Shown: piece by piece, positions 1-8,342 of the stretch
How the letters are laid out: every line of letters starts with the position of its first letter
Numbering within the stretch: the first letter of the stretch is position 1
Notes under the pieces: model-generated
Seen by the model: only the letters and a program-made list of their open reading frames with translations
The model's database searches: none
What the model was told of the DNA's origin: nothing
Made by a program: the position numbers and the translations under genes
Assembly: GCF_003994475.1 (NCBI RefSeq)
Contig: NZ_RZNY01000029.1
Span: 1-62,566 of the forward strand
Direction of reading: 5' to 3'
Source: Paenibacillus anaericanus
Lineage (GTDB): Bacteria > Bacillota > Bacilli > Paenibacillales > Paenibacillaceae
DNA: 62,566 nt

Positions 1-12
1 ATTCATAAAGAA

Positions 13-58
13 GGCTGTCGAGACTTTCTCGACAGCCTGAGCCCCATTTCTGGGGCTC
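13..58 (-). terminator. Tandem double-hairpin terminator
   Basis: Two adjacent perfect hairpins: an 11-bp stem GGCTGTCGAGA (13-23 with 27-37) and an 8-bp stem GAGCCCCA (39-46 with 51-58). Read on the minus strand, the outer hairpin is followed by a T-rich tract, so it would end transcription of the MFS gene whose stop lies at 159. Confidence 0.7.
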
Positions 59-158
59 TTCCCTTTCAATACGTTGTGGTTGGACTTAGCGGATAGAATA
101 GTGATAACTTCATCTCAATGCGCGTACCAACAGCGAACATGTATTCACCCGAATTTTA

Positions 159-1424
159 TTATTTAAGGCGACGGGTCAATACCCAGAATAGAAGAGCCAA
201 AGCACTGACAATTGCACCTAACAAGCACACTCCATTCCAGCCTGAGTAAACATAGATACTGGTAGATGCGATTGACCCGGTGGCGCTACCAATGGAATAG
301 AAAATCATGTAACCAGCAGTAAGCCTACTGCGTGCCTCAGGGCGCAAAGTAAGGATCATGCTTTGGTTGGTGACATGTACGGCTTGTACTGCCAGGTCAA
401 GAAGGACAATACCGACGACTAATGCGAGAAGCGAATGTTGAGTATAACTTATTGGCAACCATGATATAAGCAACAGAATCAATGCCACGCCTGTGGTCCT
501 CTGCCCTAAACCTCGATCAGCAAGACGACCTGCTCGCGCTGCTGCTAACGCTCCAGCAACTCCAGCAAGACCAAACGCTCCAATCGCAGTATGTGAAAGA
601 GAAAGCGGCGGAGCGCTGAGAGGCAGCACTAGGGAAGTCCAGAATATACTGAAAGCGGTAAAAATCATCAAAGCTAATGCAGCACGGATTCGCAGGATTC
701 GTTCTTGTGCGAACAATGTGAGCAGTGAATGAAGCAACTGTAGGTATGATAATGATTCTCTTTTCTGCTCATAATGCGGCAGTACCCTAAACAATACACA
801 TGCCATGATTAGCGTTAATACCGCAGAGACAAGGTAGACAGATCGCCAACCGGCTAAATCCGTTAATACGCCAGCGAAGGTTCGCGCCAGTAGAATACCA
901 ATTACGATTCCACTTGTCACAACACCCACGGTACGCCCACGTTCGGCTGGGGCAGCCAAAGTTGCCGCGAATGCAACGAGCGTCTGTGTCACTACAGCAA
1001 GCAATCCAACCGCAGCTATGCCTATAAATAACACCATGCTGGTGGGGGCGGTGCCAACCACGATCAAAGCCAGCACGGATACTAACATCTGTCCAGCGAT
1101 CAGCCAACGTCGATTTAATAAATCGCCGAGGGGCACTAGCAATAGCAGTCCAAGTGCGTAACAAACTTGAGTGATTGTAATAACAATGCCGACGGATGAA
1201 TGAGTAATACCGAACTCGTTTGAAATAGCGTCCAGCAAGGGTTGCGCGTAATATATGTTGGCGACTGCCAGTCCGCAAGCGATCGCAAATAAGAGTGCAA
1301 CATTGCGAGATATTAAAGATGCGGGCGCTGATTCTGATGATATAAGCGCCTCTTGAGCTGGTTCAACGTGTTTGCCTATATAATCCACGGTAATGACTTT
1401 CGGTTCTTCAACAAACTTCCCCAA
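159..1424 (-). CDS. MFS drug/solute efflux transporter, DHA1-like
   Basis: A 421-residue major facilitator protein predicted to export a small toxic compound through the cytoplasmic membrane by proton antiport. About twelve hydrophobic segments follow a polar 40-residue N-terminus; the first contains GLAVANIYYAQPLLD, typical of the YgaY/AraJ-like branch, and the loop after TM2 has the basic GDLLNRR motif. The start is a TTG, preceded at 8 bases by GGAGT. It is divergent from a TetR regulator, the standard arrangement for a ligand-induced efflux pump, and matching operator-like palindromes lie in front of both genes. The family is clear; the substrate cannot be read from sequence. Confidence 0.88.
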   Translation of the reverse strand: MGKFVEEPKVITVDYIGKHVEPAQEALISSESAPASLISRNVALLFAIACGLAVANIYYAQPLLDAISNEFGITHSSVGIVITITQVCYALGLLLLVPLGDLLNRRWLIAGQMLVSVLALIVVGTAPTSMVLFIGIAAVGLLAVVTQTLVAFAATLAAPAERGRTVGVVTSGIVIGILLARTFAGVLTDLAGWRSVYLVSAVLTLIMACVLFRVLPHYEQKRESLSYLQLLHSLLTLFAQERILRIRAALALMIFTAFSIFWTSLVLPLSAPPLSLSHTAIGAFGLAGVAGALAAARAGRLADRGLGQRTTGVALILLLISWLPISYTQHSLLALVVGIVLLDLAVQAVHVTNQSMILTLRPEARSRLTAGYMIFYSIGSATGSIASTSIYVYSGWNGVCLLGAIVSALALLFWVLTRRLK

Positions 1425-1470
1425 AGATAACGACTCCTTAAAATTATGTTTATCAGATTTGTAAAATAAA

Positions 1471-1484
1471 ATACTGATTGGTAT
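1471..1484. promoter_or_regulatory. Candidate TetR operator in front of the MFS gene
   Basis: Partly palindromic 14-mer; minus-strand reading ATACCAATCAGTAT. It has the same length and the same ATACC...TAT frame as the site at 1657-1670 and lies just downstream of the predicted MFS transcription start, where a repressor would block transcription. Confidence 0.45.
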
Positions 1485-1501
1485 GAAATATTGCCTGATA
1501 A

Positions 1502-1530
1502 ATATAACTCTAAAAAAAGATAACTGTCAA
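1502..1530 (-). promoter_or_regulatory. SigA-type promoter of the MFS gene
   Basis: Minus-strand -35 TTGACA (1530-1525, perfect), 17-base spacer, -10 TTATAT (1507-1502; TATATT at an 18-base spacing is also possible). The leader to the TTG start would be about 70 bases and contains the palindrome at 1471-1484. Confidence 0.65.
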
Positions 1531-1621
1531 GAGATTACTGTAGAGGACAGCTGAACTGGAGCGAGAACTCTTTTTATTCTGATAATATATAGGATTTAAG
1601 AGATGTAAAAGCTTAATCTTA

Positions 1622-1650
1622 TTGACAGGATACTCTTCACATAATAAAAT
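1622..1650 (+). promoter_or_regulatory. SigA-type promoter of the TetR gene
   Basis: TTGACA (1622-1627), 17-base spacer, TAAAAT (1645-1650). The start of transcription would fall around 1657, on the operator-like palindrome. Confidence 0.65.
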
Positions 1651-1656
1651 TATAAT

Positions 1657-1670
1657 ATACCGTTCGATAT
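1657..1670. promoter_or_regulatory. Candidate TetR operator at its own promoter
   Basis: ATACCG-TT-CGATAT, an inverted repeat with one mismatch between half sites, placed at the predicted transcription start of the regulator. The ACCG/CGGT-type half sites are common in TetR operators. Autoregulation is inferred. Confidence 0.5.
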
Positions 1671-1687
1671 GAAAAGAGGGAGTTACT

Positions 1688-2269
1688 ATGGCTCGACGAC
1701 GCGAATTTGATGAGGAAAAGGCATTGGATGCAGCTATGCAACTATTTTGGGAAAAAGGGTTCGAAGCTACCTCTTTAAGCGACTTGACATCAAGAATGGG
1801 CATTCAGCGTCCAAGCATATACTCCACCTTTGGAGACAAAAAAGGATTATTTGAAGCAGCGTTGCGAAAATATACGAGTTCCCATGCTGCCTATGTTCGC
1901 GCCAATCTTCAAAACAATTCTTCTGTTAAAGGGGCATTCTGTGCCTTTTTTGAAAATATGGTGGCAAAAGAATATGAAAAAAGTCCGAACTGGGGATGCT
2001 TTTGCATCAATTCGATGGTGGAACTTGCGCCTCATGATGAGAAATTTGAAATCCTAACAAGAGAACATCAGATGTATCTCTCGGTAATATTCCAAGAAAC
2101 GATTGAACGAGGTTTGCGCTCAGGTGAGCTTGATAGCGGTATTAACGCAAAGGGTTTAGCGCAGACACTAGTCATATCGTTAATAGGACTTACTGTGTTC
2201 ATGAAATCTCGTCCTGAACGAGTATTTGTTGATAATTGTGTGAAAGAAATACTTACATTGTTAAGATAG
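1688..2269 (+). CDS. TetR/AcrR family transcriptional regulator
   Basis: A 193-residue one-domain repressor. Residues ~6-52 form the TetR helix-turn-helix: EKGFEATSLSDLTSRMG followed by recognition helix residues IQRPSIYSTFGDKKGLFEAAL. The C-terminal two thirds is a helical ligand-binding and dimerisation domain. The ATG is preceded by AGAGGGAG. It is divergent from the MFS pump and presumably represses both genes until a ligand binds, supported by the paired palindromes at 1471-1484 and 1657-1670. The inducer is unknown. Just downstream lies a frameshifted gene that may once have shared this transcript. Confidence 0.9.
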   Translation: MARRREFDEEKALDAAMQLFWEKGFEATSLSDLTSRMGIQRPSIYSTFGDKKGLFEAALRKYTSSHAAYVRANLQNNSSVKGAFCAFFENMVAKEYEKSPNWGCFCINSMVELAPHDEKFEILTREHQMYLSVIFQETIERGLRSGELDSGINAKGLAQTLVISLIGLTVFMKSRPERVFVDNCVKEILTLLR

Positions 2270-2294
2270 AATCAAAAAATATGGGAGTGCCATT

Positions 2295-2720
2295 ATGATA
2301 TCAGCAGAAGTAGTGCGCTATTTTTTGGAGAAGGTTCGTTCTGCTCGGGAGTTGGACGGTACACAGGTTGATGGCAGACCGTGTGCTTACCCATCAGATC
2401 ACTTCAGAAATTGAGGTGACCGTAGAAAGGACTCCTTCTAGCTATGCGGATCATGTCCGTGAGATGATTGAGGCATACGGATCGTTAGCCTAAGCATTCA
2501 AGAATTCCTAGTCCAAGATGATCAGGTCTATGTGCGTTGGAAACAAGTTGGTTACCATATCGGAGTATGCGGATTGTATCCCCTATCGCCGATCATTGCG
2601 TCTACGAGCTGATCCTTCTCGTATTTGGGTACAGGCGTGTGGAGTAAGTGGTATCTCCACACAGAGGACGATGACGAGAAGACGAAGCGTGTCCATACGC
2701 TCCAAAAAATCTATGAAATG
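2295..2720 (+). pseudogene. Frameshifted SnoaL/NTF2-like cyclase remnant
   Basis: No intact frame exists, but pieces of one protein can be read by changing frame. Frame A runs from ATG 2295 (MISAEVVRYFLEKVRSAREL) and stops after 39 codons. A second frame gives LMADRVLTHQITSEIEVTVE and HVREMIEAYGSLA, then a stop. A third continues SIQEFLVQDDQVYVRWKQVG. Together they resemble the SnoaL-like polyketide cyclase/ester cyclase fold: N-terminal helix, then the 'qDDqVyvRWkqvG' strand. A tail around 2640-2720 is too decayed to place. It follows the TetR gene by 25 bases. The family call rests on a short motif and is tentative; that the stretch is a broken gene is more certain. Confidence 0.45.
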
Positions 2721-2755
2721 AAGACCAGCCCTGCGCAGGGTTGACTCTAAAAAAG

Positions 2756-2793
2756 AACTCCGAAAACCCTGAATGTAGTGGGTTTTCGGAGTT
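2756..2793 (-). terminator. Intrinsic terminator of the guaA fragment
   Basis: Perfect 14-bp stem AACTCCGAAAACCC (2756-2769) with 2780-2793 and a 10-base loop, followed on the minus strand by CTTTTTTA. It lies 8 bases past the guaA stop codon and is probably the original guaA terminator. Confidence 0.85.
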
Positions 2794-2800
2794 TCTCTCA

Positions 2801-2860
2801 TTACTCCCATTCGATCGTCGCCGGCGGCTTACTCGTGATGTCGTAGACGACGTGGGGCAC
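2801..2860 (-). pseudogene. guaA: 3' end of guaA (GMP synthase), fragment only
   Basis: The last codons of GMP synthase and its stop: reading minus-strand from 2860, VPHVVYDITSKPPATIEWE then TAA at 2803-2801. VVYDITSKPP.TIEWE is the near-invariant C-terminus of GuaA. Upstream of this tail homology ends; the preceding sequence is unrelated. The two residues normally before VVYD (Asn-Arg) are missing, so the junction lies near 2850. With the recombinase fragment just upstream and a terminator just downstream, this looks like a guaA end displaced when an element integrated there. Confidence 0.8.
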
Positions 2861-2896
2861 TCCAGTCGGTGAATCGACAGTGGAATTATCAAACGT

Positions 2897-3052
2897 TTAC
2901 GAGGTCACATCGGAAGCTCCGATGTACGTCATCGTCGCTGGAAACTTCCTGGATTCCTGCCGACATTTTGCCTTAACTTCTTGGACTTGAGCTTCAAGGC
3001 TGTAGCCCTGCAATGCTTGCTTCTCAGTGCTCACTCTGATGTAGATGACAGC
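2897..3052 (-). pseudogene. N-terminal remnant of a serine recombinase/integrase
   Basis: A 51-codon open stretch on the minus strand begins AVIYIRVSTEKQALQGYSLE, the catalytic N-terminus of large serine recombinases; the Ser of RVS is the nucleophile. A stop codon (TGA, 3055-3053) stands where the initiator region should be, and after about 33 recognisable codons the frame decays and stops at 2897. The remaining several hundred residues (rest of the catalytic domain, recombinase and zinc-ribbon domains) are absent. It is certainly inactive. Confidence 0.75.
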
Positions 3053-3095
3053 TCATGGCTGCGCTAACCTGCCCGTTAGCTTATCGACACTATGC

Positions 3096-5450
3096 TTATT
3101 CTGTAATCATGCCATACGCGGTAATCTTCTTAATTCTACGTGCTACCAGCATCGATATTAGATACGAGAATGCAACAATGCCAATGCAAAGGATCACGAT
3201 GGTCGGAACATGTACTTTAAATTGGCAGTTTGAGATGCCCATGCTACGAACTAATACAGAAAGCAGAGGATTGGTTCCGATACAGCCTAGCAATCCACCC
3301 ACGGCCGTTCCCACAATGACAACAGGAGCAAAACTTAATGCAATTTGTGTCATCAGTTGATAGGTTGTGTACCCCATCGCTTTATAAATACCCAATTCCC
3401 GTTTGCGTTTTACGATCATCGTTTTGATCACGAGATACAGAATTAAACTAACGACAACTGCAGTTACGAGCAGTACGATCACCACGACTGAATTCATCGC
3501 GGAACCAAAGTTAGACAACTGTGCTTCTCCCAGTTCACGCAAGTTTTGGACTTGTACGAGCTGATCTCCAAAAGTAGCTTTTACTTGCTCTATAAATGCT
3601 TGACTTTCCGTACGTTCTGTAGGATTGAGATATACATTAATGGTTGACAAATGATAGTCAGGAATCAGCTTTTGCATACCCGCTAAAGTGATATAAGCTA
3701 CCTTTCCGGAATTATTCATCGTCTGTGTCAGTCCAGTAATCAAGTATTTGTCAGTCGTATCACCCAACTTCACTTCAATGGAATCCCCTACCTCCTTGCT
3801 CAGCGTATCCGCCATAACCCCCGTAATCACAACCTCATTATCATATAAGGGTAATCTTCCTTTATAAGCGGATAGGTAATCCATTTTACTGTAATCATCC
3901 GACACAAAGGTTGCCATGTCTATTCCACCCATAATTAAGGCTGCAGAATCAATTTTTGATGTTTTTCTCACGCCATCCATCGCCTCAAGCTGTTCAACTA
4001 AATCTTCCATATCAGTCGTCCCTTGTGCAGTCACGGCAGCATCCGATATTTCAATTCCAAGCATGTTATAAAAAGCAGTGTTGTCGACAGAAAAATTATA
4101 ATAGCTAATCATAGCAAATGCAGACGCAAACGTGACACCAATAATAATCAATCCAATGATGATATTTTGTTTCATATGGGTAGCCATGGTTTTGCAAGCT
4201 AAAATCCACGTAAGTCCACCCTTTGCTTTGTTCAGCGGGAAATAATTTCGCTTAAAGCTGTGTGTAAGTATACCGCCGCGAAGCGCAACTACAGGTGGAA
4301 GTTTTATGATCTTGCGACTTGATATCAAAGTAACAATTAACAGCGATCCGATTACAAGCAGGATACTCACAAGATCCCTGCCCGGTTGAAAGCCACTCTG
4401 CCACACAATACCTGCTAAGCTAGATAGAGTCCCACTAAACAAAGGAGTTACAACATAAGACAGTACTACCCCGATGATTGCACCGATCATACCGATACAG
4501 GTGAATTGCAACACCATCGAAGCGATAATTTGTTTACTTGTATACCCCATTGCACCCAATGCCCCGATATTCGTCAGCGTATCATCAATACTGTTCACCA
4601 CGCGGAATCGAATCACGATTAAGGATACAATGACAATAATTCCGGCAAAAGCAACTAATACCATAGAAATGATACTAATCATCATCATAGATGCCATGGC
4701 CATACCCGGCATATCCATATCATATGTATTACCAAACGATCCGATGGCAGACAGCTTTACATCGGTATTGTTCTTAAAGTCACGCAGCAATAGCGTAGAT
4801 TGATCCACATCATCCAGTCTTATCGATAACAATTTACTGCTTGTCATCTCTCCGATAACATCATACATCCGCTGATACGCTGTATCCGGTAAGAAGTACT
4901 TCATAGCTGCTGCATTAATTGTCCCTAGCGTAGGTGACTCATAGAAACCCTCAATGGAATAATTAAATTCTTGCTCAAGATAGGTGAACTTTATAGAATC
5001 ACCCAGCTCATACCCCCCATTTTTCATAGAGAGAGGCACATAAATGACATTGTCCTTCGCTATCTCTTTCCCTTCAACCAATTGAAATGGAGCCATGTTC
5101 CGTTCTTGATCAGCATTTAGAAATGCCCCACCTAGACCCATTTCGTTATCGCCAAATTTCATGCTCACATTGCCTAAATACATCATATCTTCCGTCTCAA
5201 CTTCGTTTACTCTGGAATCACCCTGAAAAAAGTCTCCATATGCCTGCTTGTATTCCTTTTGATTCAAAATAACGATGGCATGTGGACTATGGCCTTCTTC
5301 GATTTTATCAAGGTAGAACGTATCCACCTTTGTATAAATACCCAGTCCTATGTTTAACAGAAGTGTGGCAATTAAGATCAATAGGCCAAGCGAACAAGCC
5401 GCACTTTTACTTCTCTTTATGTTGGCTAAGGCAAGATTAAGAAGATTCAT
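3096..5450 (-). CDS. ABC transporter permease, two FtsX domains
   Basis: A 784-residue membrane protein of the MacB/FtsX type, which couples ATP hydrolysis in the cytoplasm to work on peptides or lipids at the outer face of the membrane. One TM segment (about 17-39), a ~215-residue extracellular domain, a first FtsX domain of three TM segments (about 255-360), then a second half with one TM (~430-455), an extracellular domain and a C-terminal FtsX domain (about 650-775) with the coupling stretch KRKRELGIYKAMGYT. The ATG at 5450 is chosen because GGGGTGG lies directly upstream and the ATPase stop is one base away. Its partners are the ATPase 5452-6213 and the two-component genes beyond. Substrate unknown; antimicrobial-peptide resistance is plausible. 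Confidence 0.87.
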   Translation of the reverse strand: MNLLNLALANIKRSKSAACSLGLLILIATLLLNIGLGIYTKVDTFYLDKIEEGHSPHAIVILNQKEYKQAYGDFFQGDSRVNEVETEDMMYLGNVSMKFGDNEMGLGGAFLNADQERNMAPFQLVEGKEIAKDNVIYVPLSMKNGGYELGDSIKFTYLEQEFNYSIEGFYESPTLGTINAAAMKYFLPDTAYQRMYDVIGEMTSSKLLSIRLDDVDQSTLLLRDFKNNTDVKLSAIGSFGNTYDMDMPGMAMASMMMISIISMVLVAFAGIIVIVSLIVIRFRVVNSIDDTLTNIGALGAMGYTSKQIIASMVLQFTCIGMIGAIIGVVLSYVVTPLFSGTLSSLAGIVWQSGFQPGRDLVSILLVIGSLLIVTLISSRKIIKLPPVVALRGGILTHSFKRNYFPLNKAKGGLTWILACKTMATHMKQNIIIGLIIIGVTFASAFAMISYYNFSVDNTAFYNMLGIEISDAAVTAQGTTDMEDLVEQLEAMDGVRKTSKIDSAALIMGGIDMATFVSDDYSKMDYLSAYKGRLPLYDNEVVITGVMADTLSKEVGDSIEVKLGDTTDKYLITGLTQTMNNSGKVAYITLAGMQKLIPDYHLSTINVYLNPTERTESQAFIEQVKATFGDQLVQVQNLRELGEAQLSNFGSAMNSVVVIVLLVTAVVVSLILYLVIKTMIVKRKRELGIYKAMGYTTYQLMTQIALSFAPVVIVGTAVGGLLGCIGTNPLLSVLVRSMGISNCQFKVHVPTIVILCIGIVAFSYLISMLVARRIKKITAYGMITE

Positions 5451-5451
5451 C

Positions 5452-6213
5452 TTACCACCCCATTTCAGCCAAAAAGGACTGTAGCTGTTCATTTCGTGCA
5501 TGATAATCCTGGGCATCGAATGCGCTTAGTCTCAACTCTCCGCACATAATACCATCTCGTAAGTAAAGGATTCGATTCCCTCTTAATGCTGTTTTCATAT
5601 CATGAGTAACCATGACGATACTTTGTCCATTACGATTCACTTCAGTCATGACATCCAACACGCTAGTACTAGCGGCAGAATTGAGTGCACCCGTTGGCTC
5701 GTCTGCAAACACGATTTTGGGACTATTCATTAATGCTCGAACAATACCTGCACGTTGAGCTTCGCCGCCAGAAAGCTGGCTTGGAAATTTACCCCACGAC
5801 ATTTCTGCTAAGCCCACCTGCTGTAGCAACTTTTTGGCTTTCTCCGTCATTTCCCGTTTGTTCTTGCTCACCAGTAGGCCACTCGCCAAAGCATTATCTA
5901 GCACGCTCATGTTATCCAGCAGGTGGACCTGTTGAAATATAAATCCACAATGATTTCTTCTAAAGATGGCTAGCTGATCGTTATTCAATTTTGCGATTTG
6001 CTTACCCTCGAAATCGATTTCTCCCAATGTGGGTTTATCCATACCGGAAAGTGCATATAGTAAAGTTGATTTACCTGAGCCGGAGCTCCCCATAATGACT
6101 GTAAAATCTCCCTCAAATAGATCGATATCCAGGTTTTTCAGCACATGTTGTTGATGGCCCCCACTGGAGAAAGTTTTACACAATTTTTTAGTAGATAATA
6201 GAATTTTAGACAT
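5452..6213 (-). CDS. ABC transporter ATP-binding protein, MacB/LolD-like
   Basis: A 253-residue ATPase that powers the adjacent FtsX-type permease. Walker A GSSGSGKST at 42-50, Q-loop at ~94, signature LSGGEAQR at 147-154, Walker B IVFADEP at 167-173, H-loop Thr-His-Asp near 203. The signature has Ala where most members have Gln, and Gly-Ile-Val replaces the usual Ala-Ile-Ala after it; neither should abolish activity. The stop is separated from the permease ATG by one base, so translation is coupled. A promoter-like region with tandem 11-bp repeats lies at 6290-6344, just past the end of the sensor-kinase gene. Confidence 0.92.
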   Translation of the reverse strand: MSKILLSTKKLCKTFSSGGHQQHVLKNLDIDLFEGDFTVIMGSSGSGKSTLLYALSGMDKPTLGEIDFEGKQIAKLNNDQLAIFRRNHCGFIFQQVHLLDNMSVLDNALASGLLVSKNKREMTEKAKKLLQQVGLAEMSWGKFPSQLSGGEAQRAGIVRALMNSPKIVFADEPTGALNSAASTSVLDVMTEVNRNGQSIVMVTHDMKTALRGNRILYLRDGIMCGELRLSAFDAQDYHARNEQLQSFLAEMGW

Positions 6214-6265
6214 GATGACCGCATCCCTTATTATAAAATTTCAACGATGATATTAAATTAAAAAA

Positions 6266-6287
6266 GACTGTAACGTTGATTACAGTC
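6266..6287 (-). terminator. Terminator of the two-component operon
   Basis: 8-bp stem GACTGTAA/TTACAGTC with a 6-base loop, followed on the minus strand by TTTTTTAATTT. It separates the response-regulator/kinase operon from the ABC operon. A transcript starting at the promoter predicted at 6290-6344 would begin around 6283, inside the hairpin, and would escape it. Confidence 0.75.
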
Positions 6288-6289
6288 CT

Positions 6290-6344
6290 ATCATACGATG
6301 GAAACTCTTAATGGATCTTTGCCCAATTCTTAACCAATCCTTAA
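6290..6344 (-). promoter_or_regulatory. Response-regulator-activated promoter of the ABC genes
   Basis: On the minus strand two contiguous 11-bp direct repeats, TTAAGGATTGG and TTAAGAATTGG (6344-6334 and 6333-6323), lie just upstream of a poor -35 (AGATCC, 6318-6313), a 17-base spacer and a good -10 TATGAT (6295-6290). Tandem repeats with an 11-base period are the usual binding pattern of OmpR/PhoB regulators, and a weak -35 is expected of an activator-dependent promoter. Confidence 0.55.
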
Positions 6345-6358
6345 TTATGAAAATACCT

Positions 6359-7618
6359 TTAAGAAAGAGGAATTTGTATCATAACGCTGAATCCGTCTGT
6401 CCGGTTATAACAGGTAATATAGCTTTCCATCTTCTCCATAAGATATTTAGAAATATATAGACCAAGCCCCGTACCTGATTGCCCCGTGACATCATGACCA
6501 CGATAGAATTTATTGAATAAGAGCGGCAATTCATCCTCAGGAACACCCATTCCATAATCCATAATTATGACTTCTAAATAAGAGCTGGCGATCTTAAACG
6601 TAATCCGAACAGAGGTATTCGCATATTTGTATGAATTACTGAGGATGTTATCGAACACCTGTTGAAGACGAGCTGTATCCGTGTGAATAATACATTCTGG
6701 AATGTCATCCCATTCAATTTTTCCGTAATAATTACTACTTTCAATGAGTTTCTGTAGCGCACTACTATGCTCATCCACTACGGTTACTTTTAACTCTTCG
6801 AGCTCTTCTAAGGTCGCATGGAACATGTCTGTCACGAGTAGATCGATTTGCTCCGCTTTTGCATAGATGGTGTTAAGCTGTTTGCGTTCTTTCTCACTTG
6901 TGGTCAGCACCAGCATCAATTCACTCACAGCTTTGATGGATGCTACAGGGGTTTTGATATCATGGCTAAGACTTGCAACGAGTTCCTTTTTACTACGGTT
7001 TGCATGGTATTCGCTTTGACGTGCCGCCGCCAATTCCTCACGCATCATGTCAAAACTTTCGCTAAACGCACCAAACAGGTTGTTTTTATCTATGTCCAAA
7101 GGGATATCAAGATTGCCATTCGCTACATTTCGGGCGAAATCTTTGAGCTTGTGAAAAGGGCGTACAACGGTCCGATTTAAATACCTAACATAAGCGATAC
7201 TTAGTAGCGCTACCGCCAAGAAGGCAGCTAATATCACGATGAGGAGCTCTTGCTGCCATTGTCGAAGGATATTATTACTGTTATTAGGTACAATCACTTT
7301 CCCGACTGTGGTTCCGTTAACCACCACATCGACGATTGTGTCTCTGTTCCTGATACCCTCATTTACGCTGCTAGCGAGATGATCTTCTGTTGTATAAAGT
7401 ACCTTCTCTGTCAAATCCATGACTACAAATGGTTGACTTACGTTACTATAATCTCCCTGATCGATATACTCCCAATGGCTTTCAACTTGTTTCACAATGT
7501 TATTGATCGCAACCGTATCCACGTTGGTTTCTATTTGTCTATTCATCAACAACACTGACACGGTAATGCCTACCCCTAAAATAATAGCGATGAACCCGAT
7601 CATCCACTTTGATTTCAT
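6359..7618 (-). CDS. Sensor histidine kinase with HAMP domain
   Basis: A 419-residue membrane kinase: TM1 ~7-25, a ~95-residue external sensor domain, TM2 ~124-145, HAMP ~146-200, HisKA with SLSHDIKTP (His219 is the phosphoacceptor), and HATPase_c with N-box DNILSNSYKYA, DYGMGV and GTGLGLYISKYL. The start overlaps the response-regulator stop in an ATGA, so the two are made together. The sizeable extracellular domain differs from the short-loop BceS-type kinases that sense through their ABC partner. Its target is probably the ABC exporter that follows after a terminator. The signal is unknown. Confidence 0.92.
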   Translation of the reverse strand: MKSKWMIGFIAIILGVGITVSVLLMNRQIETNVDTVAINNIVKQVESHWEYIDQGDYSNVSQPFVVMDLTEKVLYTTEDHLASSVNEGIRNRDTIVDVVVNGTTVGKVIVPNNSNNILRQWQQELLIVILAAFLAVALLSIAYVRYLNRTVVRPFHKLKDFARNVANGNLDIPLDIDKNNLFGAFSESFDMMREELAAARQSEYHANRSKKELVASLSHDIKTPVASIKAVSELMLVLTTSEKERKQLNTIYAKAEQIDLLVTDMFHATLEELEELKVTVVDEHSSALQKLIESSNYYGKIEWDDIPECIIHTDTARLQQVFDNILSNSYKYANTSVRITFKIASSYLEVIIMDYGMGVPEDELPLLFNKFYRGHDVTGQSGTGLGLYISKYLMEKMESYITCYNRTDGFSVMIQIPLS

Positions 7619-8304
7619 ACCTGTGGTTCCTCAAATACATAACCCGTTCCCCACACGGTTTTAATATACCTAGGCTCGTTAGGACTGACTTCTATTTTTT
7701 CGCGCAAATGACGAATATGTACGTTCAACGTTCCATCGCCTGTGATAGAATCACCCCACACCTCGCGGAACAATTCCTCTTTAGGTACAATGCGATTCTT
7801 GTTATTCACTAAATAAGCTAACAACTTGAATTCCATAGATTTAAGCTTAATCTCTTCGCCATGAACATGGACACGGCACAGATTTGCCTCAACAACAACA
7901 GGGCCACATGTTATCCTATCCGATGAAACGTTCTGTTGAAGCTGGCTTCTTTTCAATACTGCCTTTACTTTTGCAAGTAAGACGCTAAGCGTATAGGGCT
8001 TTTGGATGTAATCATCCCCACCGATATTGAGTGCAATAAGAATATCATCATCGCTGGAACGCGCACTTATGAACAAGATGGGGATTTGCGTCACCTGCCG
8101 CAGTCTTTTGCACAGATCAAAACCCGATGTTTGACCCAAATTAATGTCTAATAAAATCAAAGAGGTTTCGTTTTTTTCAAAAAACGACATACACCCTTCC
8201 GCACTGGTCACGTACGTGGACTCCACATCAAACATATTCAAGTATTCGCTTGTTGTCTCCGCTAGAGCTATTTCATCATCAACAATTAAGCAATCATACT
8301 TCAT
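7615..8304 (-). CDS. OmpR/PhoB-family response regulator
   Basis: A 229-residue regulator: receiver domain 1-115 with acidic pair Asp9-Asp10, phosphoacceptor Asp53 in LLDINLG and conserved Lys102 in IQKPY, then a winged-helix DNA-binding domain (~130-226) with GDGTLNVHIRHLREKIE and the wing RYIKTVWGTGYVF. It is the first gene of a pair with the overlapping kinase. The phosphatase gene upstream ends 38 bases away on the same strand, so read-through is possible. The tandem repeats at 6323-6344 are its likely binding site. Confidence 0.93.
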   Translation of the reverse strand: MKYDCLIVDDEIALAETTSEYLNMFDVESTYVTSAEGCMSFFEKNETSLILLDINLGQTSGFDLCKRLRQVTQIPILFISARSSDDDILIALNIGGDDYIQKPYTLSVLLAKVKAVLKRSQLQQNVSSDRITCGPVVVEANLCRVHVHGEEIKLKSMEFKLLAYLVNNKNRIVPKEELFREVWGDSITGDGTLNVHIRHLREKIEVSPNEPRYIKTVWGTGYVFEEPQV

Positions 8305-8342
8305 CCATATTCCCCATTCATATATGTAATGAAAAGCTTCCT

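Noticed and set aside
787..1278. 163-codon minus-strand frame inside the MFS gene
   Set aside because: It is an out-of-frame shadow of the transporter with no ribosome site and an implausible composition.
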